Source of the DNA: SFWF01 sp045539095
GTDB taxonomy: Bacteria; Bacillota; Clostridia; Oscillospirales; Acutalibacteraceae
Direction: 5' to 3'
Assembly: GCA_045539095.1 (NCBI GenBank)
Contig: JAZQER010000061.1
Span: forward strand, 1-33,101
Length of the DNA: 33,101 nucleotides
In this document: positions 14,494-22,295 of the stretch, piece after piece
How positions within the stretch are numbered: position 1 is the stretch's first letter
How the letters are laid out: the number at the start of each line of letters is the position of its first letter
Program-made: the position numbers and the translations under genes
Notes under the pieces: model-generated
Databases searched by the model: none
Seen by the model: the letters and a program-made list of their open reading frames with translations, nothing else
What the model was told of the DNA's origin: nothing

Positions 14494-14733
14494 CTATTCT
14501 ATTTCTTCGGGACCAAGTTCATTAAATTCTTTAGTTCCAAAGAACTCTCCTAATGTTATTCCAAGTCCGTCACAAATCATTTTAATAGTTAACAGTTTGG
14601 GATTCTGACTTCGCCCATAAAGAATTGCTTTTACAGATGACGGCGGCAAAGCAGAAAGGGTTGCAAGTTTGTTAATAGTGATGTTTCTTTCTCCGCAAAG
14701 TTGCAGCAACCTATTTCTAACAGCTTCTATCAT
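14494..14733 (-). CDS. XRE-family helix-turn-helix regulator
   Basis: A 79-residue single-domain regulator. The helix-turn-helix lies at residues about 18-45 (NITINKLATLSALPPSSVKA), followed by ILYGRSQNPKLLTIKMICDG and a short acidic tail. I place the start at ATG 14733, where AAGGAG precedes by about 9 bases; longer in-frame starts up to 14799 would run through the promoter/operator region. It is divergent from the SLOG gene, and the 28-bp palindrome between them is the obvious binding site. Autorepression is an inference from layout. Confidence 0.85.
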   Translation of the reverse strand: MIEAVRNRLLQLCGERNITINKLATLSALPPSSVKAILYGRSQNPKLLTIKMICDGLGITLGEFFGTKEFNELGPEEIE

Positions 14734-14783
14734 AATACACAGCTCCTTAAATAATATTCTGTGCATATAATAAATAAAATTCC

Positions 14784-14836
14784 TTGAAAAAGTAGGCAAC
14801 GCGTGATACTATATAGGCAACACATTGCCTATATAG
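14784..14836 (+). promoter_or_regulatory. Promoter with overlapping palindromic operator
   Basis: TTGAAA (14784-14789), 17 bases, TACTAT (14807-14812) drives the SLOG gene. A perfect palindrome, CTATATAGGCAA / TTGCCTATATAG with a 4-base centre (14809-14836), covers the -10 and start region. An extra half-site TAGGCAAC lies between the -35 and -10 boxes (14793-14800). A protein bound here should block transcription; the XRE protein is the likely ligand. Confidence 0.75.
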
Positions 14837-14847
14837 GGGTTGATTTA

Positions 14848-15288
14848 ATGTTTTGCACCTTTTTCGGTCATCGGCAGGTCTCTAACTGCAACGAAGTAGC
14901 GCCGTTGCTATATGATACGCTTCTTAAACTTGTAGAAGAACGGGGAATAAAAGATTTTTTAGTCGGTGACAGCGGAGCTTTTGACCGTATGGTATTAACC
15001 GCTTTGAGAAAACTATCAAAATCGAACGATATAAACTATTCGGTAGTAATCGCATATATTGGCACTAAAAAGAATGAACACTACAATTACAGAGAAAACG
15101 AAACAGTTTATCCTGACGGGTTAGAAAAAGCGCCTCTTCGATTCGCAATAGATAAAAGAAACCGTTGGATGATAGGTAAAAGTGGAATTGTCGTTACTTA
15201 TGTCAATTCATCTATCGGTGGCTCCGCAAGTTATGCCGAAATCTGCGAAAAGAGAGGTCTTGAAGTTATAAGACTTGGAAAACTTTAA
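14848..15288 (+). CDS. SLOG-superfamily (YpsA/DUF1273-like) protein
   Basis: A 146-residue Rossmann-like protein. The start FCTFFGHRQV resembles the 'TGHR'-type beginning of YpsA/DUF1273 proteins in the SLOG superfamily. FLVGDSGAFDRMVLTALRKL gives the glycine loop and acidic residue expected in a nucleotide-binding SLOG fold, and VVTYVNSSIGGSASYAEI the second Gly/Ser loop. SLOG proteins bind or process nucleotide-derived ligands, and some act in antiphage systems; no effector domain is fused here. ATG 14848 has AGGGG about 8 bases upstream; an earlier in-frame start would fall within the promoter and operator. Function unknown. Confidence 0.75.
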   Translation: MFCTFFGHRQVSNCNEVAPLLYDTLLKLVEERGIKDFLVGDSGAFDRMVLTALRKLSKSNDINYSVVIAYIGTKKNEHYNYRENETVYPDGLEKAPLRFAIDKRNRWMIGKSGIVVTYVNSSIGGSASYAEICEKRGLEVIRLGKL

Positions 15289-15296
15289 GAGCCTAT

Positions 15297-15335
15297 AAAA
15301 AAGCCTTCTGTTCGTTTTGAGCAGAAGGCTTTTTC
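15297..15335. terminator. Bidirectional terminator
   Basis: The stem AAAAAGCCTTCTG (15298-15310) pairs with 15322-15334, with A- and T-runs on both sides. It lies between the plus-strand SLOG gene and the minus-strand gatB. Confidence 0.85.
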
Positions 15336-15345
15336 TATAAATGTG

Positions 15346-15411
15346 TCGCGGATACAGATTTGGATGCAGAGGGGCTTTTCTCCGAGTGAAGTTGTATTTT
15401 TTATACCGCGA
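15346..15411. repeat. Imperfect inverted repeat in the gatB 3' spacer
   Basis: TCGCGG (15346-15351) pairs with CCGCGA (15406-15411), with partial ATAC/GTAT pairing inside and a GAGGGG...CTCC centre. It contains no gene. It could be a small repeat element or part of the gatB transcript end. Confidence 0.35.
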
Positions 15412-15443
15412 GCGGCGGAAAAAGTTCCTATGCGCCAAAGATG

Positions 15444-16853
15444 TTATCCGTTTAATTTTTCTTCAAGAAGTTTGCGGATAACGGCGGGGTCTCCTGTGCC
15501 CTTAAGCTCTCTCATAATGAGACCGAAGAGTGCCTGCATAGCCTTTGTCTTTCCGCCCTTATAGTCGGCAACCGCCTGCGGATTTGAATCCACTACCTTT
15601 GCTACGGTATCTGCAATAAGGCTGTCATCAACCTTAACTTTCAGTCCGTTTTCATCGCAGAACTTGTCAACGTCAACATCCTCAGCAAATACCGCAACAA
15701 GCACCTTTTTGCCTGCGGCGCGTGTGATTTCAGCAGTGTCAACAAGGGTAATAATACGGGCGAGTTTCTCGGGCGCGATATCAAGAGAAGTCGCACCGAT
15801 TCGGCTCATCTGATTCATACACTCGGTCAGAATCCAAGCGGCTGCAGATTTCGGTGCTGCGCCGAGAGCAACGACCTTTTCGAAGAATTCACAAAGCTTT
15901 GCATCACTCGCCAGCACTGCCGCTTCCTTAACACCGATACCCATCTCGACGTACTTCTGTCCCATTTCCTCGGCGGTGGCGGGCATAGAAGCGCGGATTG
16001 CCTCAAGCCAGGCATCGTCGATTATGATAGGCATAATATTCGGGTCGGGAAAATAGCGGTAATCTGCCGCAGTCTCCTTATTTCTCATCGGGAAGGTGCG
16101 GCGCTTGACGTCATCCCAACGGCGTGTTTCCTGAACGAGCATCTCTGTTCTGCGCTCGATAGCGTCAATGTGGCGCACCTTTTCAAACTCGATAGCGTCC
16201 TTGATTTCGGCAAAGGATGCCATATTCTTAATTTCAGAACGGACACCCAGTTCCTCTGTGCCTTCAGGACGGACGGAGATGTTTACGTCACATCTCATCG
16301 CGCCCTCCTCACACTCGGAAATTCCCGCAAACTGTAGTGCGCTTTTCAGCTTCTTAAGATATTCAAGCACCTCGTCAGAGCTCCGAAAATCGGGACGGCT
16401 TACAATCTCAATAAGGGGCACGCTGGTACGGTTGTAGTCAACAAGAGAGGTGTTGGTGGCGTCGTCGTGAACGAGCTTACCTGCATCCTCTTCAAGATGA
16501 ATCTGCTTAATTCCAATCTTTCTGCCGCCAATCTCAACCGAGCCGTCTACACAGATGGGGTGAAACCACTGGGTCGTCTGGTAGGATGCGGGTAGGTCGG
16601 GATAATAATAGCTCTTTTTATCGAAGGTTGTGTACTGATTGATTTTGCAATTCAGCATAAAGCCTGCCTTAACAGCAAGTTCAATTGCGCCCTTATTGGT
16701 AACAGGAAGCATACCCGGCATACCGCTGCAGGCGGGACATACACGGGTGTTGGGGTCGGAAGCTGAAGCGTGGCCGCCGCAGGTGCAGAAAAGCTTTGAA
16801 GCGGTGGATAATTCAACGTGGGTCTCAAGACCGATTACAAGCTCGTATCTCAT
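15444..16853 (-). CDS. gatB: Asp/Glu-tRNA amidotransferase subunit B
   Basis: A 469-residue GatB, the kinase/transamidase subunit that phosphorylates the side chain of Glu-tRNA(Gln) or Asp-tRNA(Asn) and adds ammonia. The catalytic core looks intact: VIGLETHVEL near the N-terminus (Mg/ATP site), the zinc knuckle LFCTCGG and VCPACSG, and IHLEEDAGK with the conserved Glu pair. VPLIEIVSRPD, GAMRCDVNISVRP and QETRRWDD follow. The C-terminal helical and YqeY-like domain is complete (SNPQAVADYKGGKTKAMQ). It starts immediately after the gatA-like stop with no gap. It is the last gene of the T-box operon. Its usual ammonia supplier, GatA, is abnormal here. Confidence 0.93.
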   Translation of the reverse strand: MRYELVIGLETHVELSTASKLFCTCGGHASASDPNTRVCPACSGMPGMLPVTNKGAIELAVKAGFMLNCKINQYTTFDKKSYYYPDLPASYQTTQWFHPICVDGSVEIGGRKIGIKQIHLEEDAGKLVHDDATNTSLVDYNRTSVPLIEIVSRPDFRSSDEVLEYLKKLKSALQFAGISECEEGAMRCDVNISVRPEGTEELGVRSEIKNMASFAEIKDAIEFEKVRHIDAIERRTEMLVQETRRWDDVKRRTFPMRNKETAADYRYFPDPNIMPIIIDDAWLEAIRASMPATAEEMGQKYVEMGIGVKEAAVLASDAKLCEFFEKVVALGAAPKSAAAWILTECMNQMSRIGATSLDIAPEKLARIITLVDTAEITRAAGKKVLVAVFAEDVDVDKFCDENGLKVKVDDSLIADTVAKVVDSNPQAVADYKGGKTKAMQALFGLIMRELKGTGDPAVIRKLLEEKLNG

Positions 16854-18014
16854 TTATGCTTCCTCCTTTACTAATGCCAGGCTCATTATCTTGCTTTCGG
16901 CAAAATAGTCGCCGATTAGCTGAATGCCGTCCGCTACAACTGCGGGAAGTCCCGTAATCGAGGGAATAGCGGTGTATTTACTTTCGTCAAACACTCTCTT
17001 GAAAGCATCCTTCACATCATAGGGCTTTACATTCTTATCCGAAATAACGGCGGTAAGAACTGCATCGTATTCCTCGAAAAGCTCAGTCATTTTGTCTACG
17101 ATAATTCTTCTCGTACGGAGCGCCTTATCATAGCAGACCTCATATCTACCCTTGGAGAGAACGTCCGAGCCGTAAAGAATTGTAGCCTTTGTTAAAAATC
17201 CGAAGGCTTCGGTACGGCTCTTTACATAAAGCTCGTCGATGTTCTTATATTCTGCCGTTCTGTAACCGTATTTTACACCGTCAAAACGGGAGAGATTGTT
17301 GGTTGTTTCTGCCGACATTAAAATCTGCCAAGCGGTCTGGGCGGCGGAAACTATATCAAGGGAAATTTCTTCAACCACTGCGCCCTTAGCGCGAAGAGTA
17401 TCGGCAAAGCTTAGGGTTTCGGCATCGCTAAGCTCTTTGACAAGAGCAATCTTCATGCCCTTTACCTCAAGGTCGGTTTTATATTCATATTTTTCGTCAG
17501 GTAAGCTTGTGCCGTCCTTATCGTCGTGACCTGCAATTGCTGCGAGTAATTCAGCAGCGCTCTTGACAGTCGCGGCGGTAACACCTACCGTCTCGCCCGA
17601 AGCGACGGCAGAAATTACACCGTAGCGTGAAACTGTACCGTAGGTGGGCTTTACAAAGGTAACGTTTGACACAGCGGCAGCTCTTCTCGGAGCACCGTTT
17701 ATATCTACATTGATAGCAGCCTTGGTATCGCCGTTTCTAACGAGCTCTGCGGCAGCAGATGCAAGATTTCCGTCCTTTGTAACCTCTCCGAAATATGAGG
17801 TTTCACCGAGCAAATCGAGTCCGAATTCGCCTACGTTTGTCTTGCCCGAAACGGTATAGCCTGCCGCTTCTAAACGGTCTACGACCTCAGCCGTAAAGAG
17901 AGGAGTAAAGTTCTCGAGCATTTTTGAGCCTGCTGTTGAGGGTGTGCCCTGAATCAGCAGAGTATCATCTACCGCAATATTACCCTTGTCAATTTCGTTA
18001 ATATAGTATTTCAT
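16854..18014 (-). CDS. GatA-like protein lacking the amidase catalytic triad
   Basis: A 386-residue homologue of GatA (normally about 485), missing the N-terminal 60-70 residues. Its scaffold is clearly GatA: SKMLENF (30-36), GKTNVGEF, KPTYGTVSRYGVIS (122-135), TTNNLSRFDGVKYGYR and the C-terminal ITGLPAVVADGIQLIGDYF. The three catalytic elements are replaced. The Lys of IKDN is Val15 (AVDDT). The GGSSGGS cis-Ser loop is DGNLASAA (81-88). The nucleophile Ser of GSDTGGSIRQP falls at Ala108 in NVDINGAPRR. The frame is open, ATG 18014 has GGAGG upstream, and the gene sits between aspS-gatC and gatB, so it looks like a maintained pseudoenzyme and not a decaying gene. It should not hydrolyse glutamine. 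Confidence 0.88.
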   Translation of the reverse strand: MKYYINEIDKGNIAVDDTLLIQGTPSTAGSKMLENFTPLFTAEVVDRLEAAGYTVSGKTNVGEFGLDLLGETSYFGEVTKDGNLASAAAELVRNGDTKAAINVDINGAPRRAAAVSNVTFVKPTYGTVSRYGVISAVASGETVGVTAATVKSAAELLAAIAGHDDKDGTSLPDEKYEYKTDLEVKGMKIALVKELSDAETLSFADTLRAKGAVVEEISLDIVSAAQTAWQILMSAETTNNLSRFDGVKYGYRTAEYKNIDELYVKSRTEAFGFLTKATILYGSDVLSKGRYEVCYDKALRTRRIIVDKMTELFEEYDAVLTAVISDKNVKPYDVKDAFKRVFDESKYTAIPSITGLPAVVADGIQLIGDYFAESKIMSLALVKEEA

Positions 18015-18028
18015 TTTAGGGCACCTCC

Positions 18029-20125
18029 TTATTTAACAAGTCTCGGAACCTGCCAGCTGTCATCGGTGCTCTGGGGAGCGCCGCGAAGCAGGTCGGCACG
18101 GTCGAATTTCTGTATCCGTTTGTCCTCGCGGATAACATTTGTCATAGGTCTTACATATACCATAGCCTCGGTAGAGTCTGTATCAATGGAACAAAGCACG
18201 CTTTCTGCCTTTTCCATATCAGAGAAAATAGCCTTCATCTGCTTTTTCTCATCATCAGCGAATGAAAGTTGATTTACAGAGAGGAGAGCGTCAACCTTAT
18301 CAACCTTTTTAGCAGTGACGCCGCCTGCGGCACCGATGCTCGCTGCAAATGCGCCCTCAGTACCTGCGACCTCGGCTGCCCCGCTTCCGCGGATAGCAAC
18401 GTTTGCCTCGTAAAGCTGAAGCTCGGTGACCTCACTCGGAGCGCCGAGAAGCTGATCCTGAGCCTGACCGTCAAGCGGGAATGCGATTACATCACGGATG
18501 GTCTCGGTATCTGCGAGCAGCATTACTATACGGTCAACACCTGGCGCCATACCTGCATGGGGCGGAGCACCGAACTGGAACGCGTTATAAAGAGCCGAGA
18601 AACGTCTTTCAACCTCATCCTCGCTGTAGCCAGCGATCTCAAACGCCTTTCTCATAATCTCTGGGCTGTGGTTACGAACCGCGCCAGACGCCAACTCAAT
18701 ACCGTTACAAACAAGGTCGTACTGATATGCGAGAATGGTACAGGGATCCTTTGTAAGCAGCGCCTCAAGACCGCCCTGCGGCATTGAGAAGGGGTTGTGT
18801 GTAAATATAATCGAATCGGTTGTTTCGTCGAGCTCATACATCGGGAAATCGACAACAAAGCAGAATTCAAAGGAATTCTTATCAATAAGGTCGAGCTCAG
18901 CACCAAGCCAGTTTCTGATAACGCCTGCGTTCTTGTCTGCGGTGTTCGATACTGTGTCGCAGATGAAGAAGAGTGTCTCGCCCTCTTTGAGGCCGGTAAG
19001 CTCGGCAATTTCCTTCTTCTGCTCCTCGGTCAATACCTTGGAGATCGGGTCATCCTTATACTTGTATCCATCCTCTTCAAGAAGAGTGATGTGGGCAAGG
19101 CCTGCCATTCTTGCCTTCTTGGTTGCAAACTCAAGCGACTTATCAAAGAACCATCTTTCAGCCTTGCAGGGTGCAACGATACCGCGGACCTGCTTATTCT
19201 TGAAGGGTTTAAATTCAACTCTTGTGAAAAGCTCAGTGAGGTCGCAGATTATAAGGGGATTTCGAAGGTCGGGCTTATCCGAGCCGTATTTTGCCATAGC
19301 CTCTGCATAGGGGATTCTTCTGAAGGGATTTGCGGTTACCTTCTTATCAGAGAAGGTGCGGAATATCTCACTTACAACCTCTTCGCAAACTGCAAGAACC
19401 TCATCCTGTGTCGAGAAAGCCATCTCAAAGTCGAGCTGATAAAACTCACCGGGTGAACGGTCGGCACGTGCATCCTCATCTCTGAAGCAAGGAGCTATCT
19501 GATAATATTTATCAAAGCCCGATACCATAAGCAGCTGCTTGAACTGCTGCGGTGCCTGCGGCAGCGCGTAGAACTTTCCGGGATGCTTACGCGAGGGAAC
19601 GAGAAAATCTCTCGCACCCTCGGGAGAAGATGCGGTGAGGATAGGAGTCTGAATATCTAAAAATCCTCTCTCATCCATAAGCGCTCTCATCTTCCCAATA
19701 ACCTTGGAGCGAAGAATTATATTGTTGTGAAGCGCAGGGCTTCTGAGGTCTAAAAATCTGTGCTTTAATCTGATATTTTCATTTATGTCGGTCGCGCCTA
19801 TCTCAAAGGGAATGTCTCGTGTGCAAAGGCCGAGCACGGTGACACTGTCTGCAACAAGCTCAACAAGACCTGTTTCGATCTTGGGATTAACTGTCGCTGG
19901 ATCACGCTCAGTGACAACACCCTTTACCGAAATGACCGTCTCCTTGCCGACACCTTTAAGAAGAGTCTCGTCGTGAACGACCACCTGTGTTATTCCTGTT
20001 TCATCACGAAGATCAACGAATAAAACTCCGCCGTGGTCACGTATAACGTCGACCCATCCGGCGAGCTCAACCGTTTGACCGATATGATCTTTTCTTATGT
20101 CATTGCAACGATGAGTTCTGTACAT
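18029..20125 (-). CDS. aspS: Aspartyl-tRNA synthetase fused to GatC
   Basis: A 698-residue fusion. Residues 1-596 are a bacterial AspRS: anticodon-binding OB fold (LAGWVDVIRDHGGVLFVDLRD), class II motif 2 (FRDEDARADRSPGEFYQLD), the inserted GAD domain (about 290-420) and motif 3 (HAGMAPGVDRIVMLL). An Ala/Gly-rich linker (about 597-607) follows. Residues 608-698 are a GatC domain ending PMTNVIREDKRI...WQVPRLVK, matching the family's LKNVxRED and FxVPKV signatures. GatC normally wraps GatA and GatB, so the fusion would tether the amidotransferase to the synthetase. Strong ribosome site ACGGAGGT. First gene of the operon, 14 bases before the gatA-like gene, and preceded by a T-box. Confidence 0.92.
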   Translation of the reverse strand: MYRTHRCNDIRKDHIGQTVELAGWVDVIRDHGGVLFVDLRDETGITQVVVHDETLLKGVGKETVISVKGVVTERDPATVNPKIETGLVELVADSVTVLGLCTRDIPFEIGATDINENIRLKHRFLDLRSPALHNNIILRSKVIGKMRALMDERGFLDIQTPILTASSPEGARDFLVPSRKHPGKFYALPQAPQQFKQLLMVSGFDKYYQIAPCFRDEDARADRSPGEFYQLDFEMAFSTQDEVLAVCEEVVSEIFRTFSDKKVTANPFRRIPYAEAMAKYGSDKPDLRNPLIICDLTELFTRVEFKPFKNKQVRGIVAPCKAERWFFDKSLEFATKKARMAGLAHITLLEEDGYKYKDDPISKVLTEEQKKEIAELTGLKEGETLFFICDTVSNTADKNAGVIRNWLGAELDLIDKNSFEFCFVVDFPMYELDETTDSIIFTHNPFSMPQGGLEALLTKDPCTILAYQYDLVCNGIELASGAVRNHSPEIMRKAFEIAGYSEDEVERRFSALYNAFQFGAPPHAGMAPGVDRIVMLLADTETIRDVIAFPLDGQAQDQLLGAPSEVTELQLYEANVAIRGSGAAEVAGTEGAFAASIGAAGGVTAKKVDKVDALLSVNQLSFADDEKKQMKAIFSDMEKAESVLCSIDTDSTEAMVYVRPMTNVIREDKRIQKFDRADLLRGAPQSTDDSWQVPRLVK

Positions 20126-20186
20126 TTTATATACCTCCGTTTGCTAAATATATGCCCAAAACTTAATTAAAAATACAAAATAAAAA

Positions 20187-20392
20187 GTCCCGAGAATCCA
20201 TAAAGATTCTCGGGACGAGTAAATAAATTCACCCGCGGTGCCACCCGCATTGATACCGAAAAACAGTATCCGCTTTTATATTAAATTGATGGTTGCCGCC
20301 GAAGTGTTGCCGAGCTTACTACTCATCCGAGGCACGCTTACAGCCGGTGACGCGCCATCTCTATCGGACTTTCCAAAAAAGTCGGGTCTTCG
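20187..20392 (-). promoter_or_regulatory. T-box leader of the aspS-gatC operon
   Basis: On the minus strand the T-box bulge GGGTGGCACCGCGG (20246-20233) precedes a terminator with 12-bp arms (20205-20216 and 20187-20198) and a T-run. The upstream stem I region holds AGAGA and a GGCGCG/CGTGCC apical stem. Uncharged tRNA pairing would favour readthrough into the synthetase operon. The specifier codon is not certain from sequence alone; GAT (20327-20325) is one candidate, in a compact, atypical stem I. Confidence 0.9.
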
Positions 20393-20398
20393 CGAAGT

Positions 20399-20427
20399 AT
20401 TATAACAAATTTTCAAAAAGATGTCAA
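20399..20427 (-). promoter_or_regulatory. Consensus promoter of the aspS-gatC operon
   Basis: On the minus strand: TTGACA (20427-20422), 17 bases, TATAAT (20404-20399). Both boxes are perfect, with the start near 20392, directly at the T-box. The remaining 20428-20545 is AT-rich and shows nothing further. Confidence 0.92.
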
Positions 20428-20545
20428 TATGATTTTAATATGCAAAATATGTAATTTTTTCGGTTGCCTCAAAATTCATATTGCGGTATGCTTGTGCTAC
20501 AATAGAGACAAAAAGAAAGATGAGCATGCTGCCTAATTTTTAAAG

Positions 20546-21349
20546 CTACTGATTCTGAAGACGTTGGCTGAAGAGCCAACTGAAAAACTCCTCGCGGTCG
20601 GTTTCGAACACAGTATGAATAGGGGAAATGTGGTTACCGTCAGAATATTCGATGTATTCAACATTGGGATGATTTAAATTTTGTAACTGCTGATATAGCG
20701 AACGCGAATGGACCACGCTCACTACCGAATCGGTAGCAACATGATAGATACGGAACGCTGTATTATGCGAGTCAAAAGAAGTCAGTGATAGGTCTTGAGC
20801 GCCGCTGAGCGGTACGGCAGCTGCAAAGGTGCCCGGCATTTCGCTAACAAGTCTACACGTCATAAAGCCTCCCATGGATATACCGGAGATATATATGCGC
20901 TCTGCATCGATATTATACTGCTCAATTATATCCCGTAGCAATAGTTTAAACGCCCATACCTGAGAGTCGGTCCAATCACCTTCATGCGATAACGGCGTCG
21001 ACGGTACTAGTGTGTAGGTGCTATATTCGTGGCTTTCATTTTCCAACGCCATCAGGGAATTTACTATAGGGGTCGCCGTGCCGGGTGAATCAGCGGTCAC
21101 CGAATCTCCCTTACCATGCAAGAAAATTACCAGCGGCACCGGCTCATCGCTATCACGAAGCGGCTCGTGTAATAGATAATGTATGGTTTGTTGTGTGGCA
21201 TCATCATGATATTTGAGTGTTTTAAAATAGTCTTCTGTGGAATACACAGGTGTGAAAGCTGTTGAACCGTCTTCGGGCGATTGAGTGGAACAAGCAGTAA
21301 AGCACAGCATACAAACAGTTAAGATAAGTGCGATTAGACATTTTTTCAT
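20546..21349 (-). CDS. Lipoprotein alpha/beta-hydrolase (esterase)
   Basis: A 267-residue exported lipoprotein. The N-terminal signal (residues 1-19) ends in FTAC with the lipidated Cys20. The body is an alpha/beta-hydrolase of the PHB-depolymerase/LpqC-like esterase type: VIFLHGKGD is the oxyanion-hole strand, GISMGGF carries nucleophile Ser158, and the C-terminal DGNHISPIH supplies the catalytic His, with an Asp expected in between. It is anchored outside the membrane and likely removes acyl or aromatic esters from polysaccharides, but the substrate is not evident. It appears monocistronic, with AGGA upstream of the start. Confidence 0.85.
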   Translation of the reverse strand: MKKCLIALILTVCMLCFTACSTQSPEDGSTAFTPVYSTEDYFKTLKYHDDATQQTIHYLLHEPLRDSDEPVPLVIFLHGKGDSVTADSPGTATPIVNSLMALENESHEYSTYTLVPSTPLSHEGDWTDSQVWAFKLLLRDIIEQYNIDAERIYISGISMGGFMTCRLVSEMPGTFAAAVPLSGAQDLSLTSFDSHNTAFRIYHVATDSVVSVVHSRSLYQQLQNLNHPNVEYIEYSDGNHISPIHTVFETDREEFFSWLFSQRLQNQ

Positions 21350-21527
21350 ATAATTTTTCCTACTCTGTTATAATGATTGCAGTTTGTCGAAACGCAAAAA
21401 AGCTCATCGACAATAATTTCAATGGCTTATCTATCCATTATTATACTTTATATCCACATTTTGTCAACGGCATTGTTATGATATTGCCCTTTAACAGTAA
21501 CGCTAATATGGTATTCTTAATTTCGTC

Positions 21528-21561
21528 CTTGACTTGCTTATTTTATAATAAGTAAGCCAAG
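21528..21561. other. Hairpin in the 430-bp spacer 21350-21780
   Basis: A 15-bp arm (21528-21542) pairs with 21547-21561 (CTTGCTTATT/AATAAGTAAG plus CTTG/CAAG, one mismatch, one wobble). No gene is found in 21350-21780. Besides this hairpin the spacer holds the promoter at 21635-21663 and a leader of about 110 bases. I could not match that leader to a riboswitch. Confidence 0.5.
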
Positions 21562-21634
21562 CTGAGAATAATTGTCATACCATTTAAATAATGTTATCCC
21601 TCGGTTTTGGGACAACTCTATTTGCATATATAAC

Positions 21635-21663
21635 TTGAAAATATGAATAAAAAATGGTATATT
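21635..21663 (+). promoter_or_regulatory. Promoter of the pncA-like/nadE operon
   Basis: TTGAAA (21635-21640), 17 bases, TATATT (21658-21663). These boxes are the same as those of the structured-RNA promoter at 13930-13958. Confidence 0.75.
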
Positions 21664-21780
21664 AGATTTTATAGTATTGAGAATTTATAATTTAGACATT
21701 AACAGTAATTTCATAGGCGTAAGTTTTCCCTGACTTAACACAAGCATAAATAATTAAAAAGTTACTAAGGAGAATTTATC

Positions 21781-22281
21781 TTGAAAAAAACTCTTATAGT
21801 TATCGATATGCAAAATGATTTTATCACCATGGCGCTCGGAACACCCGAAGCTGTCGCAATTCTGCCAAAGGTAAAGGCAAAGATAGAGGAATATAAGCGC
21901 CGCGGTGATGAAATAATCTTTACAAGGGATACTCACGGCGAAGATTATATGAGCACCAACGAAGGTAAAAATCTGCCCGTTCCCCACTGTATCAGGGGTA
22001 CAAAAGGCTGGGAGATAGCAGACGGACTTTACACCGAGGGCGCAAGGATTATCGATAAGCCCAACTTTGGCTGGCCTTATTGGGACCTTGAGGATCTTCG
22101 CGAGGTTGAAATGGTGGGGCTTTGCACCGATATCTGTGTTGTTTCAAATGCACTTATAATAAAAGCACAGTTCCCCGAGATATCTCTCACGGTGGATTCC
22201 TCCTGCTGCGCGGGGGTCACACCCCAAAGCCACGAGGAAGCACTTGCTACTATGAAAATGTGTCAAATAAATGTAATTTAA
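21781..22281 (+). CDS. Isochorismatase-family cysteine hydrolase, probable nicotinamidase
   Basis: A 166-residue isochorismatase-fold hydrolase with the Asp-Lys-Cys triad in place: Asp9 (VIDMQNDF), Lys93 (IIDKPNFG) and Cys119 (GLCTDICVVSNAL). The metal-site region TRDTHGEDY (48-56) and VPHCIRGT are typical of the nicotinamidase branch. TTG start with AAGGAG upstream. nadE follows after 14 bases, which supports nicotinamide to nicotinate conversion in NAD salvage; the ammonia released is also a NadE substrate. The generic family label is certain, the nicotinamidase activity inferred. Confidence 0.85.
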   Translation: MKKTLIVIDMQNDFITMALGTPEAVAILPKVKAKIEEYKRRGDEIIFTRDTHGEDYMSTNEGKNLPVPHCIRGTKGWEIADGLYTEGARIIDKPNFGWPYWDLEDLREVEMVGLCTDICVVSNALIIKAQFPEISLTVDSSCCAGVTPQSHEEALATMKMCQINVI

Positions 22282-22295
22282 GCGAGGTTTAAAAA

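Noticed and set aside
14803..14847. Longer N-terminus for the SLOG gene
   Set aside because: This stretch contains the -10 box and the operator palindrome; the AGGGG-ATG start at 14848 gives the conserved FGHR beginning.
16854..18014. GatA-like gene as a decaying pseudogene
   Set aside because: The 386-codon frame is uninterrupted, the ribosome site is strong, spacing to both neighbours is tight, and non-catalytic GatA motifs are well kept. Loss is confined to the active-site loops and N-terminus.
21664..21780. Riboswitch in the leader of the pncA-like/nadE operon
   Set aside because: The tail ACTAAGGAG recalls preQ1-type leaders, but no pairing partner or conserved aptamer core could be found by eye.
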